Under the pieces are notes generated by a model, which worked only from the letters and a program-made list of their open reading frames with translations, did not search any database and had not been told where the DNA came from. A stretch of DNA of 64,000 nucleotides from Marsupella aquatica (Eukaryota > Marchantiophyta), in assembly GCA_973895155.1 (NCBI GenBank), contig OZ316899.1, forward strand, positions 7,626,001 to 7,690,000, read 5' to 3'. How positions within the stretch are numbered: the stretch's first letter is position 1; every line of letters begins with the position of its first letter. The position numbers were made by a program, and so were the translations under genes. Positions 1 to 11,054 of the stretch are shown here, piece after piece.

Positions 1-249
1 AACAGATGCTTCTAAAAAGAAGAGTTCACAGATGACCGAGGCCAGGTTGAGTGTTCAGAACCCTAATCTGACAGGAAGGACCAGCATTGCACCGACAGCA
101 AAACATTTGGTAAGAATCAATGGCCTAGCTATGTAATTTATGCTACACTATGTACTATTTTTTAGTGTAAACCCATACATGTAAACTTTGTTTTTTAGTG
201 TACGTTCCATGAATAATAATGATAATTTGTGTTTGCCATGCATGTGCAG

Positions 250-1640
250 AAAGCCCAATTGGGGCAAAGACCTTCAAAAGAAGAGTTGAGGGCTGATATT
301 GTGAACACCCGGGCTCAAGAGGGTGCATCTGAATCCTCCAAGCATGTAAGTTATATGAGTTCTGATTGGTAATTTAATGACCTGCGTTGAATTTCAGGTG
401 TACACTGTATATAACATTGATTGTGCATATATTGCCCAACATTTCATATGGAGTGATTGAACCTATACCCTTGTGTCATGTAGGGAGGTGGATCTTCACT
501 TACAAAGATAAGTGGTCGTTTGAAGGCTGTCGAAACATGTCTTCCAGAGATCAATGAACGTTTGAATTCATTGACTGACTTGTTCCATGTGAACTTCAAG
601 ACATTAATGGAAGCTATTGTGTCGGTGAGAGATAAAATTGATTCCAATTCTGCAGGAGTTCCACCATCACCACTTGAGGTGGCAAAGTCGATGCACTCTT
701 CTGGCATGCCAACGACATGTAGGCTTGAAGGTAAGGCCTGTACAACTATGTGGGATATGATTAGTAAATGTATAGTTTGAATTGACATAGTTTGTTGAAT
801 GTGTTATTTTCAGTAACATATATTGTGGTTGTTGTGTCCATAGAGAATAAAACAGGTGCTGCAGAGAAGAAGTATGAGAACCTGGCAAATACTCGCTGTA
901 ATTTAGAGGCAACAAAGTTGCAGTCTGTACAAGCAACTTGTTTGACAGAGGGCAGTCAACCATGTTTGGATGAGGATGACATTGGCAAGGGAGTGGATGA
1001 TATCAATGTTGGGGCAAATGAGGATATCAGCAAGCATGACAATGATACCATTGAGCCAGATTCATGCTATGTAGATCTTGACTCCATTGCAGAGATAAAT
1101 GATTTGCAGAATGTATCATTCTCAATGACAGGTGTGCCTCTTGTTGAGATAAATCCAACCAAAGAGTTAGTTGGTATGACACTCCCAGGTGGTGAACTTG
1201 CTGCTGTGACAGTCCTAACAGAGGAACCTACTGAGCCTAGCTTCACTACTGTGAAGAGAGGAAGCATGCGCACACGAAGCAAGTCTGCTGGTGGGAGCAG
1301 AGCCACGTCAAAGGTTTCATACAAACCTCCAAGAACGGTGCTGGCAGAAAGATCTAAGGTGGAAGTCGGGAAAGCACCTAATGCTGAGGGACAAAGTGGC
1401 TTGTTAGCTGTTGATGAGAGTGGAACACGAGTAGGATTTGGCAAAGTGTAGGTTGGTTCCACAACGTTCCATGGCAAGCGGATTCCCCCAGGTTATTCAG
1501 TAGTGTTAGTCACATTACTAGTGAAACCTAAAGCTGTCCTTCCCATTCCAAACACAAATGATGATCCTCCTCGAAAGACACTTGGAGATGCTGCAGGTTC
1601 TTTGGTATTATGGCCAAGCAAGTTCATAGAGGATCCATAA
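250..1640 (+). pseudogene. CACTA TnpA-like gene, 3' exons with one in-frame stop
   Basis: Three plus-strand exons can be joined in one frame: 250-345, 484-730 and 844-1640. They are bounded by consensus splice sites (CAT|GTAAG, TAG|GGA, GAAG|GTAAGG, CATAG|AG). The central exon is predicted helical (LKAVETCLPEINERLNSL and onwards), which suits a dimerising DNA-binding accessory protein. The last exon ends with a TLGDAAGSLVLWPSKFI stretch. That type of ending (LGDAxGSxVxWP) is common at the C terminus of plant En/Spm-type transposon proteins. A TAG at 1449-1451 interrupts the frame 63 codons before the natural TAA, so this copy is probably dead. The 5' end lies outside the window. In known elements such proteins bind the subterminal repeats and help excision. 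Assignment as TnpA-like rests on the C-terminal motif and the neighbouring CACTA pieces. Confidence 0.6.
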
Positions 1641-2109
1641 CAATGTCATGCCATTATTTGTTTGTAGTGTGAGTCATGTTATGTAGATTTTAGATGTCAA
1701 GAAGGAGTACAAGAATCATGTCCTCTTGGAGATTCATAGTATCATGCATGTGCTTTCAGTTATCTCATCATACAGTCATCAATTATGAGTTCCTGTTTTG
1801 TCTGAATTACATTGATCACATTGTAAACTATTCCATTGGAATTCAAATGATCTACATTTTTGAGCAAGATTGTGATTCTGTTTAATTCTTATTAATGTTT
1901 TGTGTAGGATCTCCTTATATGATGCTTTGTTTCATGTGAATGTCATTCATGCTATGTTCATTTCTTGTATTCAATGTGTTATATTTCTAAAGTTAGAACA
2001 TCAAGTTTCTATGTATTGTAATGTGGAGTGCTCTCTCTCTTTACGAACTGTACCTCTGTGTTCATTAGTCATGGTTACAACTTGCATGTGAACCTTATTA
2101 GTTATAAAC
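1641..2109. other. AT-rich flank, no gene seen
   Basis: This lies downstream of the TnpA-like frame. It holds only short chance ORFs and no recognisable RNA gene or terminal repeat. It is probably the 3' untranslated and flanking part of the same transposon. Confidence 0.4.
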
Positions 2110-2470
2110 ATGATGATATAGAGTCCCAAATGGTTCTGTTGTGTGACCCGGGCCAGGGTCTCCATTGGTCTCTCCTGTGACACTAAATGGTCACACGCTA
2201 GTCGTTGTTGAATGCGGGTAAGTCATGTATGTGACTTACCATGTGACTCGTTAAAGTCATATTGTAGTAATGTAGAAACAAGGCTAGACTCCACAATAAA
2301 GTCATAGATCAGTCACAAATGGGTATCAAGGAAGTCACAAAGCCCAGTATTAATAGTGACTTCCATTTTTTGGTCTCAACTTTTGCAACTCCAAGGGTCA
2401 CAGCGTGGGTCAAGTCACGTTGAGTCACAATGAAGTCACATGAGCCAAAATGAGTCACATATTGTGGTCT
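2110..2470. repeat. Clustered GTCAC/GTGAC short repeats (subterminal type)
   Basis: More than a dozen copies of GTCAC(A) or its complement (T)GTGAC occur in about 360 bp, in both orientations, for example near 2141, 2176, 2191, 2230, 2243, 2313, 2333, 2398, 2415 and 2456. Dense short repeats in both orientations next to a CACTA accessory gene are the usual form of a transposase-binding subterminal region. No clear CACTA terminus was found at its edge, so the element boundary is unknown. Confidence 0.5.
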
Positions 2471-2711
2471 CAATTCACCTCGAATTCTTCTAGTGGGATC
2501 AAGAAGATTGGGATCACTTGGAAACTGAAGCCAGAACACCACTATTTGAGGGATCTCCATCCTCATGGTAAGGTTGTCCTTAATTTATCACAACTATGGA
2601 ATTTCATCCATTGAATATTGGGCAGACTAAGTTGTAGTGCCAGGCATGCCATCTAGCTAGCTACCCGGACTAATTGCAAAAAGTCTGGTTTTTGTGGTTT
2701 TGCAAATACAG

Positions 2712-3703
2712 GTTGGGTGCAACTTTGTTGATGTTGAATTTGCAAGGAGTTTTCAATGGTTCGGATGTCCATACAGATGCACTCTTCCAATTGTTCCACA
2801 CCAAACTCTTGCCCCAACCAAACACTCTCCCTGGATATGTGAGGGAGGCTAAGAAGTTGTTAGCCTCAATTGGATTGGCTTTAGAGACTATCCACATGTG
2901 CCCAGGTGGGTGCATATTGTATAGAGGGGTGTACAAGGATCACACTCATTGCCCAGAGGAAACTGTAGGCTTCCACGGTATCGACCAGACACCATTGGAG
3001 ACAAGATTGCAGAAAAGGTAATGTTTTCCTCAACGCAATGTGAAAACAAGAAAGTCTGACTTTTAACGTTGCGTTCTTTCAAACAACGTCATATATGACT
3101 ATGTAATTGATTACTGTCTTTACGTCGTCCATCTAACTTAACGTCATTCAAAATGATGTAGATATTTTTTTACATTGTAAGGGAACCCATAAGTAACGTC
3201 TTAAGGTACATCGTATTTAAGAAACGTCGTCCGTGACCATGTTCGTTTTCCGGATACATAGTTTGGAAGGACGTTTAGGGTTATTGTCTTCAAATTGACA
3301 ACGTTACATTGATTCTGGCAGGTTTTTTGTTATTTCCCAATCACTCTCTGACTTCAGCACTTATCCACACTACAGACTTGGCATGTGGAGAACAAATCCC
3401 CACCAGGGATAGTGCGATACCACCAAGATAGTCTAGCATGGAAGCACATTGATGCCACTTGGCCGGATTTTGCCCAGGAGCCTAGGAATGTTTGTTTGGG
3501 GTTGGAAATTGATGGAGTGAACCCATATAAGCAACGACAGAAACCTAAGTCCATCTGGCCTGTTCTTTTGATAAATCAGAACATCCCTCCATGGTTGGCA
3601 ATGAAGAAGGGTCATGTGCTTTTATTAGCTATAATTCCATGACCCAAGGCCTGTAAGAATCCTGATATCTGTTTGGCTCCAGCTTATGAAGAGCTACATA
3701 ATC
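2712..3703 (+). pseudogene. CACTA TNP2-type transposase fragment, interrupted at 3704
   Basis: Two exons (2712-3017 and 3376-3703) encode the middle of a TNP2-type transposase. Recognisable segments are LPGYVREAKKLLASIGL followed by CPGGCILYR, and in exon two WPDFAQEPRNVCLGLEIDGVNP, then IPPWLAMKKGHVLLLAIIP. The same segments occur in the longer copy at 18642-21883 (EAKRVLSSIG, NDCILYH, NDPRHVRLGLASDWVSP, LPPWLSMKKGFLLLSLIIP). A TGA stands where the longer copy has the glycine codon of LIIPGP. The frame breaks off after YEELHN at 3703, exactly where a CACTACTAC terminus begins. This is a fragment split by another transposon and cannot make a protein. Confidence 0.75.
3018..3375. repeat. Intron with AACGTC/ACGTT-type short repeats
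   Basis: The intron between the two TNP2 exons (GTAATG...CACTACAG) contains repeated ACGTT/AACGT/ACGTC words, for example near 3064, 3086, 3121, 3140, 3194, 3222 and 3300. The same word class fills 22490-22780 at the 3' end of the SET-carrying CACTA element. It could be a transposase-binding repeat region or a small insertion. Confidence 0.4.
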
Positions 3704-3729
3704 CACTACTACACTATCATCCATTTTTG

Positions 3730-4290
3730 CAAACCCAAAAATATCGCAACTAACAAAGAACTCTACATCAAGAATTCTACGTGTTGCGATTAAATGCGCA
3801 TCGCAACACCTTCGCCACTTGCAAACCTAAATGCTTCGCAATTGGACCATCGCAACACCATCGCAACGACTTCGCAATTACCCAACCACATAGCCTCGCA
3901 ATTTGCCGTACCTGTGTGATGTTTTGTGTATCGCATGCAGTTCGCAAAGCCCCACACCAACGCCGCTGCGGTTGTTCAAATTTGCGAATGCTTTTGCTTC
4001 ACAGATGGTTTGCGGTATTAGTTGACTCAGAATCTGAGATACTTTTAGGTTCATAAGTTGCCGTTGCATTTGTATCGCAGATACTGGAGTGTTTTGCTTC
4101 AAATAGAATGAATCAATTGCGTTCGCAATTAGCAAAGAGAGAAGAATGGGATAGTTATGAACTAGATTGAATGTAAAAGTGTGATGCAATGTTGCTCACA
4201 GGTTGCAAGGTAAATGAGCTGGTTAGTTTTGAAGTTTAGGAATTCTCAACCGGTTCGCAATTGTTTGAAAGCACAAGCTTCAATAAACAT
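3730..4290. repeat. TTCGCAA/TTGCGAA subterminal repeats, left cluster
   Basis: Many copies of TCGCAA, TTCGCAA and TTGCGA on both strands start about 30 bp inside the CACTACTAC terminus. Examples are near 3744, 3784, 3800, 3834, 3850, 3860, 3870, 3893, 3931, 3985, 4118 and 4254. The pattern recurs at 6660-6890, as expected for paired subterminal binding sites of one DNA transposon. Confidence 0.6.
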
Positions 4291-4501
4291 TTTGCAAGGT
4301 ATTCCTCTTGGGTATGGACCCAATGTATTGGAAGGCAAAATTGGTGTTTATAAGATGAGAAATAGGTGCATGTACAAAATGTAGGAGTTCAAGGAACCCT
4401 ATTCATAAGAAGGGTGGCATATGTGATGCCAAGTGGACCCTACTAACCATATCCTACCTCTTCCTATCCTAAGCTCTTACATGGCTAGTCACTCAAACTT
4501 A

Positions 4502-6533
4502 CTAAAATGGGCTCTTTCTACCCCTCTTGGCCGGCTTCTTGCCCTTATCCTTTCGGGAACGTATATCCTGCTGCTGACGGGTGCGCAGGGCCCGTGGGTG
4601 CTCCTGCTCCTCCTCCTGTTCCTCCTGCCCCTCCTGCTCATCCTCATCGTTGTCACCTGCCTCCTGCTCCCCCTCATCATCAACCTGTCTCGCTGACGCA
4701 AGACTAGTGCGACTGCCATGATGGGATGAACCGCCCTCATGGCTATTGTCTCCCCCCTAAGCACCACTAGTAAGGGGCTGATCCTCATCATCACTATTGC
4801 TCACATCAGCACCCGACCTCTCAGGCTCATCCGAATCCTGCATCCATATACTCAATGAGTTTATGCAAAATTAAAGGGTCCCCAACAATGTTTGCATGAC
4901 AACTAAAAAATTGTCAAAACTAAGATACTCACAGTAGCCAACTCGGCATCTACCATCGCAAAGAGGTACTTTTGTCCATGCTCCATTGCTGTCTCAATAT
5001 ATTTCTTTGATATCTTTCTCTTGTATTTCCAGTACTGTCATGCATGCCACCAAAAATTAAACACAAAAAAATAAAACCTAGCTTATAGCCTAAAACTCAC
5101 CCTAATTAAACCCCACAAAAGCAAACCTCATTCCAAGGGAATTCATAAACTTTGCGAAGCTAATAGGTTGACAACATGGGAAGGCCAATATTTTGCAAAC
5201 TCATTGCGATGTTCGTTGCGATGCGCGTTCCTTCGCAACGGGTTTGCAACTGGGGAAAAACAAAAGTCCATAATAGAGTTTGCGAACAGGTTGCGAAGGG
5301 ATACGCATTGCAACGGGTTCGCAAACTGTTTTCCCAAGAGTTTTTAAAAAGGTGCCCAAAATTCTAAGTGTCAAACATGACCTAAAACAATACACAAGCA
5401 AAGCACATGAGAGCTTCAACATTCATGGGATTCCATTCACTTGCATTGCCCCACTGGGAAACTAAGTTGGAAAGAGAGTACGAAGGGGAGGAGGCACTCA
5501 CGAAGTGAGCCTTGAGGCCGGGGAGCCCGCCTTGACCCAACCTGTAGATTGGATTGGGGGTGGCCTTTACTCGCTTGGCTGCATCCGTGAATCGCTTGGG
5601 TGGTCTTCCTTCTTGATCAACCACCTTCTGCACATCAGCCACCTTCTGTTCGAGTCCCTTCAAGTCGTGGTCAGGGGAGAGCTTCCCGGCCTCCTTTGCC
5701 TTCAAGGCTCGAGCCAATGCATCCTTCCACTGATCTAACTCACCAGCTGCTTTGATCTGATCTGCACCTCAATCTTGTAAAATGCATTCCAAATGTCCTC
5801 GGTGAAATGGAGGGGTCTACGCAAATTCCTGTACGATCTCAAGTCTTTCAGGTGGGCTCTGATCTTCATCCTGTCATGGTATCTCACTTGAGACATAGAA
5901 TTTGAAATCTTGTCTCCCAGCCATTGCTCATCTATGTCAGGTCCGTTGCAAAATGCATCCTTGATCTGATTGATCACCCTCTTTCGTTCTGCCTTCTCAA
6001 CCTTTCCCCACTGCATGCCTCGTGAGAAATTGCTTGTGATGATCTGCTTGATTGTGCTCTTAGCCCCTGCATAGGCTAGCTCTGTTGGAGTTCCACTTGT
6101 CTCCAAGGCAATGAATGGCAACTTTTTCCTTGGTTCCTCTTTTTGACGTTGCTCATCCCTCTGTTTTCAAATTGCATCCCTCTCCTCTCTTCTCTTCTTT
6201 TTTTAAGGGCTTGAGGAGAAGCAACTCCCGATTTATCCCTCTCCTCTCTCTTCCTTTTTTTTCTCTAGCTTTCTCCTCAGCTGCGGCCCTTTCCTCCTCC
6301 CCTCTAGTAGCCTGCCTAGCTAGAATTCCTGTCTGCAAAATCTGCCCTAGAATGCTTGTCAACGAGGCAAGCCCTACTGGAGTATTCAAATTCACTTCGC
6401 CCAACTGTGCAGCATTGAGATGTTGGGCCACTAAATCTGCAAATGCATTCCCCTCCTTCTCTTGATTCGTCCCATTGCCACTACCACTAGCACCACTAGC
6501 ACCATGTTGTCCACTTCCCTCACCACCAGCCAT
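4502..6533 (-). pseudogene. TnpA / Transposase_24-like accessory gene
   Basis: Minus-strand exons: about 6533-6115 (MAGGEGSGQHG start, Q/E-rich charged segment), 6121-5505 (globular), 5036-4933 and 4838-4502. The globular segment (GTPTELAYAGAKSTIKQII through FTEDIWNAFYKIE) resembles the plant Transposase_24 family that accompanies En/Spm-type transposons. Splice sites fit (TTC|GTGAGT at 5505, ACT|GTGAGT at 4932, GCAG|GATTC at 4838). The C terminus is acidic (DEGEQEAGDNDEDEQEG) and then basic (RKDKGKKPAKRGRKSPF, a likely nuclear signal), ending at a TAG at 4502-4504. A frame change near 6190 and stops near 5730 and 4755 indicate decay or further small introns. Its likely role is binding the TTGCGAA repeats. 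Family assignment is moderate. Confidence 0.5.
5145..5340. repeat. TTGCGAA repeat cluster inside an intron
   Basis: Roughly ten TTTGCGAA, TTGCGAT, TTCGCAAC and GTTGCGAAG words lie in about 190 bp, inside the intron between the 5505 and 5036 exon edges. They are the same word as at the two ends of the element. Confidence 0.5.
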
Positions 6534-6654
6534 AGCCTTCCACCTCTCAAGTCTCTTTCTTCTCCTTGCGCGCAGCTACACTACCCTCTCGCCTTCTCCG
6601 CTCGTTCTCTCGACAAAACATAGGAATGAGCTCAACGCGAGCTCCCACCGACAC

Positions 6655-6900
6655 TTACGGCATTCAAAAAAAAGGGTGTTGCGATCAGATTCGCATGGGA
6701 AACTCCCATCCTATACGCTTCGCAAACCATTTCGCAAATTGCGACCTTGTTGTGAAGGTTTAGTCATCGCAAGGCAATTGCAACCTGCAGAAGGGACCAA
6801 AATTTGCTCTTGGCCTCTATTTTTGCGAAGTTGTTGCAAAGCGTAGAGGTTTGCAAAAATTCTCTCTAAGTTGTGAACTAATTTGCGAGGCAGGTGATAT
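6655..6900. repeat. TTGCGAA subterminal repeats, right cluster
   Basis: Repeats include TTGCGATC, TTCGCATG, CTTCGCAAACC, TTTCGCAAATTGCGAC, TTTTTGCGAAGTTG and TTTGCGAGG. They match the left cluster beside the CACTACTAC end and sit upstream of the minus-strand gene start, as expected for the 5' subterminal region. Confidence 0.55.
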
Positions 6901-7480
6901 CGGTTTAGGGTGATATCGGTTTAGGGTGGGAAACGACCCCGAGTACATTAAACGGCTTTAGAAGGGTAAGTTGCATAAACCCACAACTCTTGTGATTTGC
7001 CAAGTTAGGAAAATATAATTGGGTTTTGAGTCAAGGTGTTTTGTGTTTAATTGAGGGACTTAATTTTTTTTTGTCCAATGTAGGGGTTTAATGTAGGGGT
7101 TAGGTTTTAATGTAAGGGTTGGCTTTGACTTCTAACTTAGGGTTTTTGCACTATATTGAAGTTTAGGTCATGGTCTATTTAATTGAGGGCTTTGGGTTAG
7201 GGTTTCATGGGAAATGCTTTGGGTTAGGGTTTAAGGTAAGGGTTTTGGTTAGTAAGGTTTTACCTTTGAAGTTTGGGTGTGGGTTTAAGGTAGGGGTTCC
7301 TATTACTTAGGTTTTACCTTTGAAGTTGTGTTAGGGTCTAGGGTAGGGGTTTGAGTTAGGTTTTAATAGAGGTTTTGTTTATTTTCTAATTGAGGGTTTA
7401 CTTTGGGTTAGGGTTCACTAAGGGTTTAGGGTTAGGGTCTAGGGTAGGGGTTTGGGTTAGGTTTTCATTTAGGGTATGCT
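6890..7480. repeat. Degenerate TTTAGGG-like (interstitial telomere-like) tract
   Basis: About 600 bp is rich in GGTTTAGGG, GGGTTAGGG, TAGGGGTTTAA and related G-rich heptamer variants, all in the same orientation. The unit GTGATATCGGTTTAGG is directly duplicated at 6894-6926. The array is not perfect TTTAGGG, so it is an old interstitial tract or a transposon promoter/leader with telobox-like words rather than a functional telomere. Confidence 0.5.
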
Positions 7481-7704
7481 TTCATTTTTCCATTAACATA
7501 AAGGGTTGGAACACTCTAGGACTACTTGCACGACACTTCCGCATCTTTTTCAAAGTTTTGGCTAATGCATATGCATTGCGAGAGCCCGGGCATCTGAAAG
7601 GTACAACTTGTTTTAAAGCCTTTTGGTTTATATTGGAACTATTGAGGGTTATAGTCTATCATCCCTTTCTCTACTTGATCATGAGTCATGGCTTATAATG
7701 TATT
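7481..7704. other. Flank of the C1 insertion, possible exon end
   Basis: This unique-looking DNA is directly continuous with 17117 onwards once C1 is removed (target duplication GTATT). A possible splice donor (CTGAAAG|GTACAA) lies near 7602. No protein family is recognisable. It is probably part of the 5' region of the SET-carrying CACTA element. Confidence 0.3.
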
Positions 7705-7835
7705 TGTTCAACATCACAATAATGTAAACACTTTATTCATCTCCATCTATATACATAGTAGGTTGCTAAGGGAGTTGGTTGTGTAACCGCCTTAGTCCTA
7801 ACCTTTGAGTAGACCTAACCTAAGGGATTATAACA
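7705..7835 (-). repeat. C1 left LTR (3' LTR of the minus-strand element)
   Basis: It runs TGTTCAACATC...GGATTATAACA, 131 bp. It matches 16986-17116 except for A/G near its end. GTATT precedes it. Confidence 0.95.
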
Positions 7836-7847
7836 CTCCCCCTTGGA
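7836..7847 (-). other. C1 polypurine tract
   Basis: On the minus strand CCAAGGGGGAG directly abuts the 3' LTR, the expected place for the plus-strand primer. The same sequence stands next to the C2 LTR. Confidence 0.8.
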
Positions 7848-8290
7848 TGCATTGTTTGTTGTGGTAAACATGCAGACATTGAAGGTCTAACGTTGATAGG
7901 AAACTTAAGTGTTTCCTATGTTTGGTGATTGTTTGTGACGCCGCCGGTACGGTGAGTAATGAGTAATTCGGTCTAAACCGTGCCTAGCACGCGCGTTAGG
8001 GGTATCTTAGGCCGCTATGATTAGCATAACGACAGTATTTAGGTAGCCATTATGAGTAGGAAATCATTAGTCAATAAGGGGAATTCATGTTCGGGCTGGC
8101 GGCGCGTCGCCATTCGCACGCCCGGGTTACGAGCGTGGAGGGGCCCCTCCCTCTGGTCCGTATAACAAACTTCGGGAGGCGTCCACTGACACGCGGTGAC
8201 TCAGACCGGCGGAGTGGCCGGTACACTACAAACATGAACGGTTCAGCCTATAGGCAACGAGGAGATGTCGGGGGATCGACAAGCCCTCAA

Positions 8291-8300
8291 GGTAAAAGGG
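8291..8300 (+). promoter_or_regulatory. Decayed TATA box of unit A1
   Basis: A1 reads GGTAAAAGGG where copy A2 has a canonical TATAAAAGG in the same context (CCTCAAGGTA...GAGCCGACCC). It lies about 100 bp upstream of the ORF start at 8398. Confidence 0.45.
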
Positions 8301-8397
8301 AGCCGACCCTTTGGAGTGCACCAGTCCATCAGTCCACGCGCCAGCTTTGACCCCAGCTCTCTCGTTCGCTCTAAGTCGCCACTACTATCTCCTCTGA

Positions 8398-11054
8398 ATG
8401 TCACACACGATCCTCTCCAGTTCGGCCATTCAATTCTGGACGCAGTTCCTATCTACCGGAAGACACTTGGCCGACTCATTGAAACATGCCAACCCACGCC
8501 GATACGAAATCGAACGCGAGTATGAGAGAGCCATCCGCCTAGCAGGACGACACCACTACATCCTTAAATTTGACTACCCGTCTCAGAGCGAGCTTTACCG
8601 ACCAGCAGAGGTATCTGGGTACTTCTTCAACGAAGACAAATATATTGGTTTCTGGGAAGCATTGCTTCGGCTTCCGGACGAGATCTTCAATATCCCGGGT
8701 ACGATCGACTTGCAACGACATCACTTTGACCACATCCCTGCTCAGGTTCGGGCTATCATCAACAGCGAGTCCAGCACTACCCGTTCGACAAGGTCGTCTA
8801 CACTTGCTTCGGAGAACTTCTACCAGCACCTGCAGAGCTTCATGGGAACTAGATCCGCAACCACCGGTGCCAGCCCAGTGGACCCATACCCGTACCCGTA
8901 CCAACGCAGACTCAGGCTCAGGCTCAGCTTTAGGCTCAGCTTCAGTCTCAGCCTCAACCTAGCCAACCCCCACCACCGATCGCCCCGCCAACAGTACAAG
9001 TACGCTCCGTCATCAACGCTGTGGACCTTAGTGATGACGACGAGGCTACCCCACCCTTGCTCAGGCGGCCCAGAGGAGCAAACACTCAAGGGGCCGACAC
9101 TACATCATCCCCTCCCCATGCTCGGACCCAAGGAGTGGCTCCAGCAGACAACACGGTGACCGTGGCCGCCCCGGGACCAATACTAACGGCGGTAGCACTA
9201 CCTATGCCCGATCGAGAGGATGGGGAGGTGTCACCTTCCCCGAGCCAGTCACGGGGGAAGAAGAGGAAGGAACCCGCCACTGCATCTGGGTTACCATTGG
9301 CCACGGTAGCCGTGGTCGAGGTGACAATGCACCGCATGGGGGAAAACGTGCATAAGAACATCCTCCATCCCAAGCATGCGGTGTACCTGAAGACTCAGGG
9401 ATTCGAGCACCTTGCCGCTCTGCCCTGGAACACTTGCAGGTACTACGGGGAGGACATGACAGAATTGGTCAAGAATTATGATGACGCACGTCAGCATACT
9501 CAGCTACGGGGAAGGAATATGTCCCTCACGGAAGAACGGCTCAAGATGATCTTCAGATTACCCGAAGGTGACCATCGAGTCAAATCATGGGCTCCCGTGG
9601 GCAAGGGAGCCAAGTACCAATCCTCAAGTTTTCCCTCAAAAGGAGCAGTGGACAACGGGTTCGTGATGAGGACCTGCCTCATCCTCGAGATAGCTGAGCG
9701 ACTGGAGTTCCAAAGGTACGCCCTCCACATGATGGAGCCCCGGGGGGAGATCTCCGCCGCCCAGGTTATCCAGGTCGAGAACTATCGACCTAGGAAGTGG
9801 GCATCGTACTTCGCTAAGAAATTCCATGAAGAGATGGAGCGGCGAAGGAAGACGCTGTACATTGGCAGGAAGGCGTATTTCGCTAGCCACATTGAGATCA
9901 TTCTTGAGTGGTACGCTCGGTTTGATCGACGAACCCTTCCCCGTGTCAACGTTACAAAGCTGGTCCCAGCTAGGTGGGTTTTTCCGGCCTTGGAGAGACG
10001 GCCCCAACTCGAGGCCCGAAGTCCAGCGGACACGCAAGCTTCACCCACCCCACCTCCACAAGTAGCTGTAGTCATAACCGAGGAGGTACCGGATGGGTCG
10101 GTTATTGCAACCGTTGATGCGATCCAACAGGCCGGGCTAAGTACAGAAGTCGGTACAACGGAGGTCTTACTCGAGCCCGGGTCTCCAAAAGACCCACCGA
10201 TGGCTATTCCGGAGAACCGGACATTGCTGCAGGAGGACACTCCAGCCCCTTCCAACATTACGTCCCCAGGGCTGGATGTTACTGCCCCGGCCCCCGCTCG
10301 TGTTGACGTCTGCCCGTGCCCAACTCCGGACAGGCACAACCTGGACCACCCGGAACTCTTCGTACCGGGTACATTTCTGAACGGGCTTCTGGGAGATTTC
10401 TCTCATCAAATTGCCCGGGATACCATGGAGTTCATGGCCCGGAAGGTAGCCTGTTTCTTCAATCAGGAGTTAGTTGCTGCAGTAAAGGCAGGTCGGGCCC
10501 AGTCAGAGGCCCTTCAGAGGATAGAGCGGTACCGGGTGGAGTCCGTATACTTAAAGAACAAAGTTGCGGCTCAAGAGGCTGAGCTTCTGCAACTACGACC
10601 CAAAGTTGCAGCCGCCGATGATTTGTTAGCAAAGGCGCACGCCCTTACCGCCCTAGCCGAGCAGGCCAAAGCTGGGAATGAGGCCGAGATTGCACGACTC
10701 CGGAACCAGATTGACAGTTTGAAGAATCAAACTGTCATCTGGCAGAAGGACCTGGAGGAGGCCAAAGAACGGGCCCAACGGGACACTGCGGAGATAGCCA
10801 CGCTACAGGCCGAAGTGGCACGGCTCCAAACCAAAGCCGAGAAGCAGGACCAGCTGGCGGGCAAGCTGACGAGCGACGCCCAGCAGCTGGAGGAGGCATG
10901 CCAGGAGGCAGCGGAGGAGACGGACGCGGCGAAGCGAGAGAACGAATCTTTGCTGGACCAGGTCCAGCTCCTCAAGGCAGACAACGACAGACTTCGTAAG
11001 CAACGGGATGGCCGCTTCCACTCGGGCGGCTCTGGCAAGCGTGCCAGGCATTAA
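8398..11054 (+). pseudogene. LTR-borne ORF of family A (about 885 codons, one frameshift)
   Basis: The frame starts at ATG 8398 (MSHTILSS) and runs to TAA 11052-11054. One base is missing near 8884 relative to copy A2, and a TAG lies near 8930. From there to the end 677 or more codons are open. Layout: an N-terminal globular part; a P/Q-rich linker; a central domain with the motif GRNMSLTEERLKMIFRLPEG (about 9505-9565), which resembles the putative plant transposon protein / plant-mobile-domain-like fold; an acidic-proline linker; and a long coiled coil (about 10450-11000, heptads such as EAELLQLRPKVAAADDLLAK). It ends with a basic tail (GKRARH). No enzyme motif is visible. The motif recurs in the family B LTR protein (GKDFYLTPKVIAEVFGLP). 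Function is unknown. Confidence 0.65.

Larger units (their letters stand above)
3704..6900 (-). mobile_element. CACTA-like element with TTGCGAA repeats (right end uncertain)
   Basis: The left end reads CACTACTACACTATC and interrupts a transposase exon, which fixes the boundary at 3704. TTGCGAA/TTCGCAA words are dense at both ends (3730-4280 and 6660-6890) and in an internal intron (5150-5335). The single gene inside runs on the minus strand. No TNP2-type transposase gene is present, so the element would be non-autonomous. I did not find the matching ...GTAGTG terminus or a 3-bp target duplication on the right, so that end is an estimate from where the repeats stop. Confidence 0.5.

Noticed and set aside
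6890-7480. Functional telomere or chromosome end
   Set aside because: The heptamers are too diverged and the tract is flanked by unrelated transposon DNA on both sides.
8384-8392. CACTACTAT in unit A1 as a CACTA terminus
   Set aside because: It lies inside the A unit just upstream of its ORF and has no partner end or subterminal repeats.
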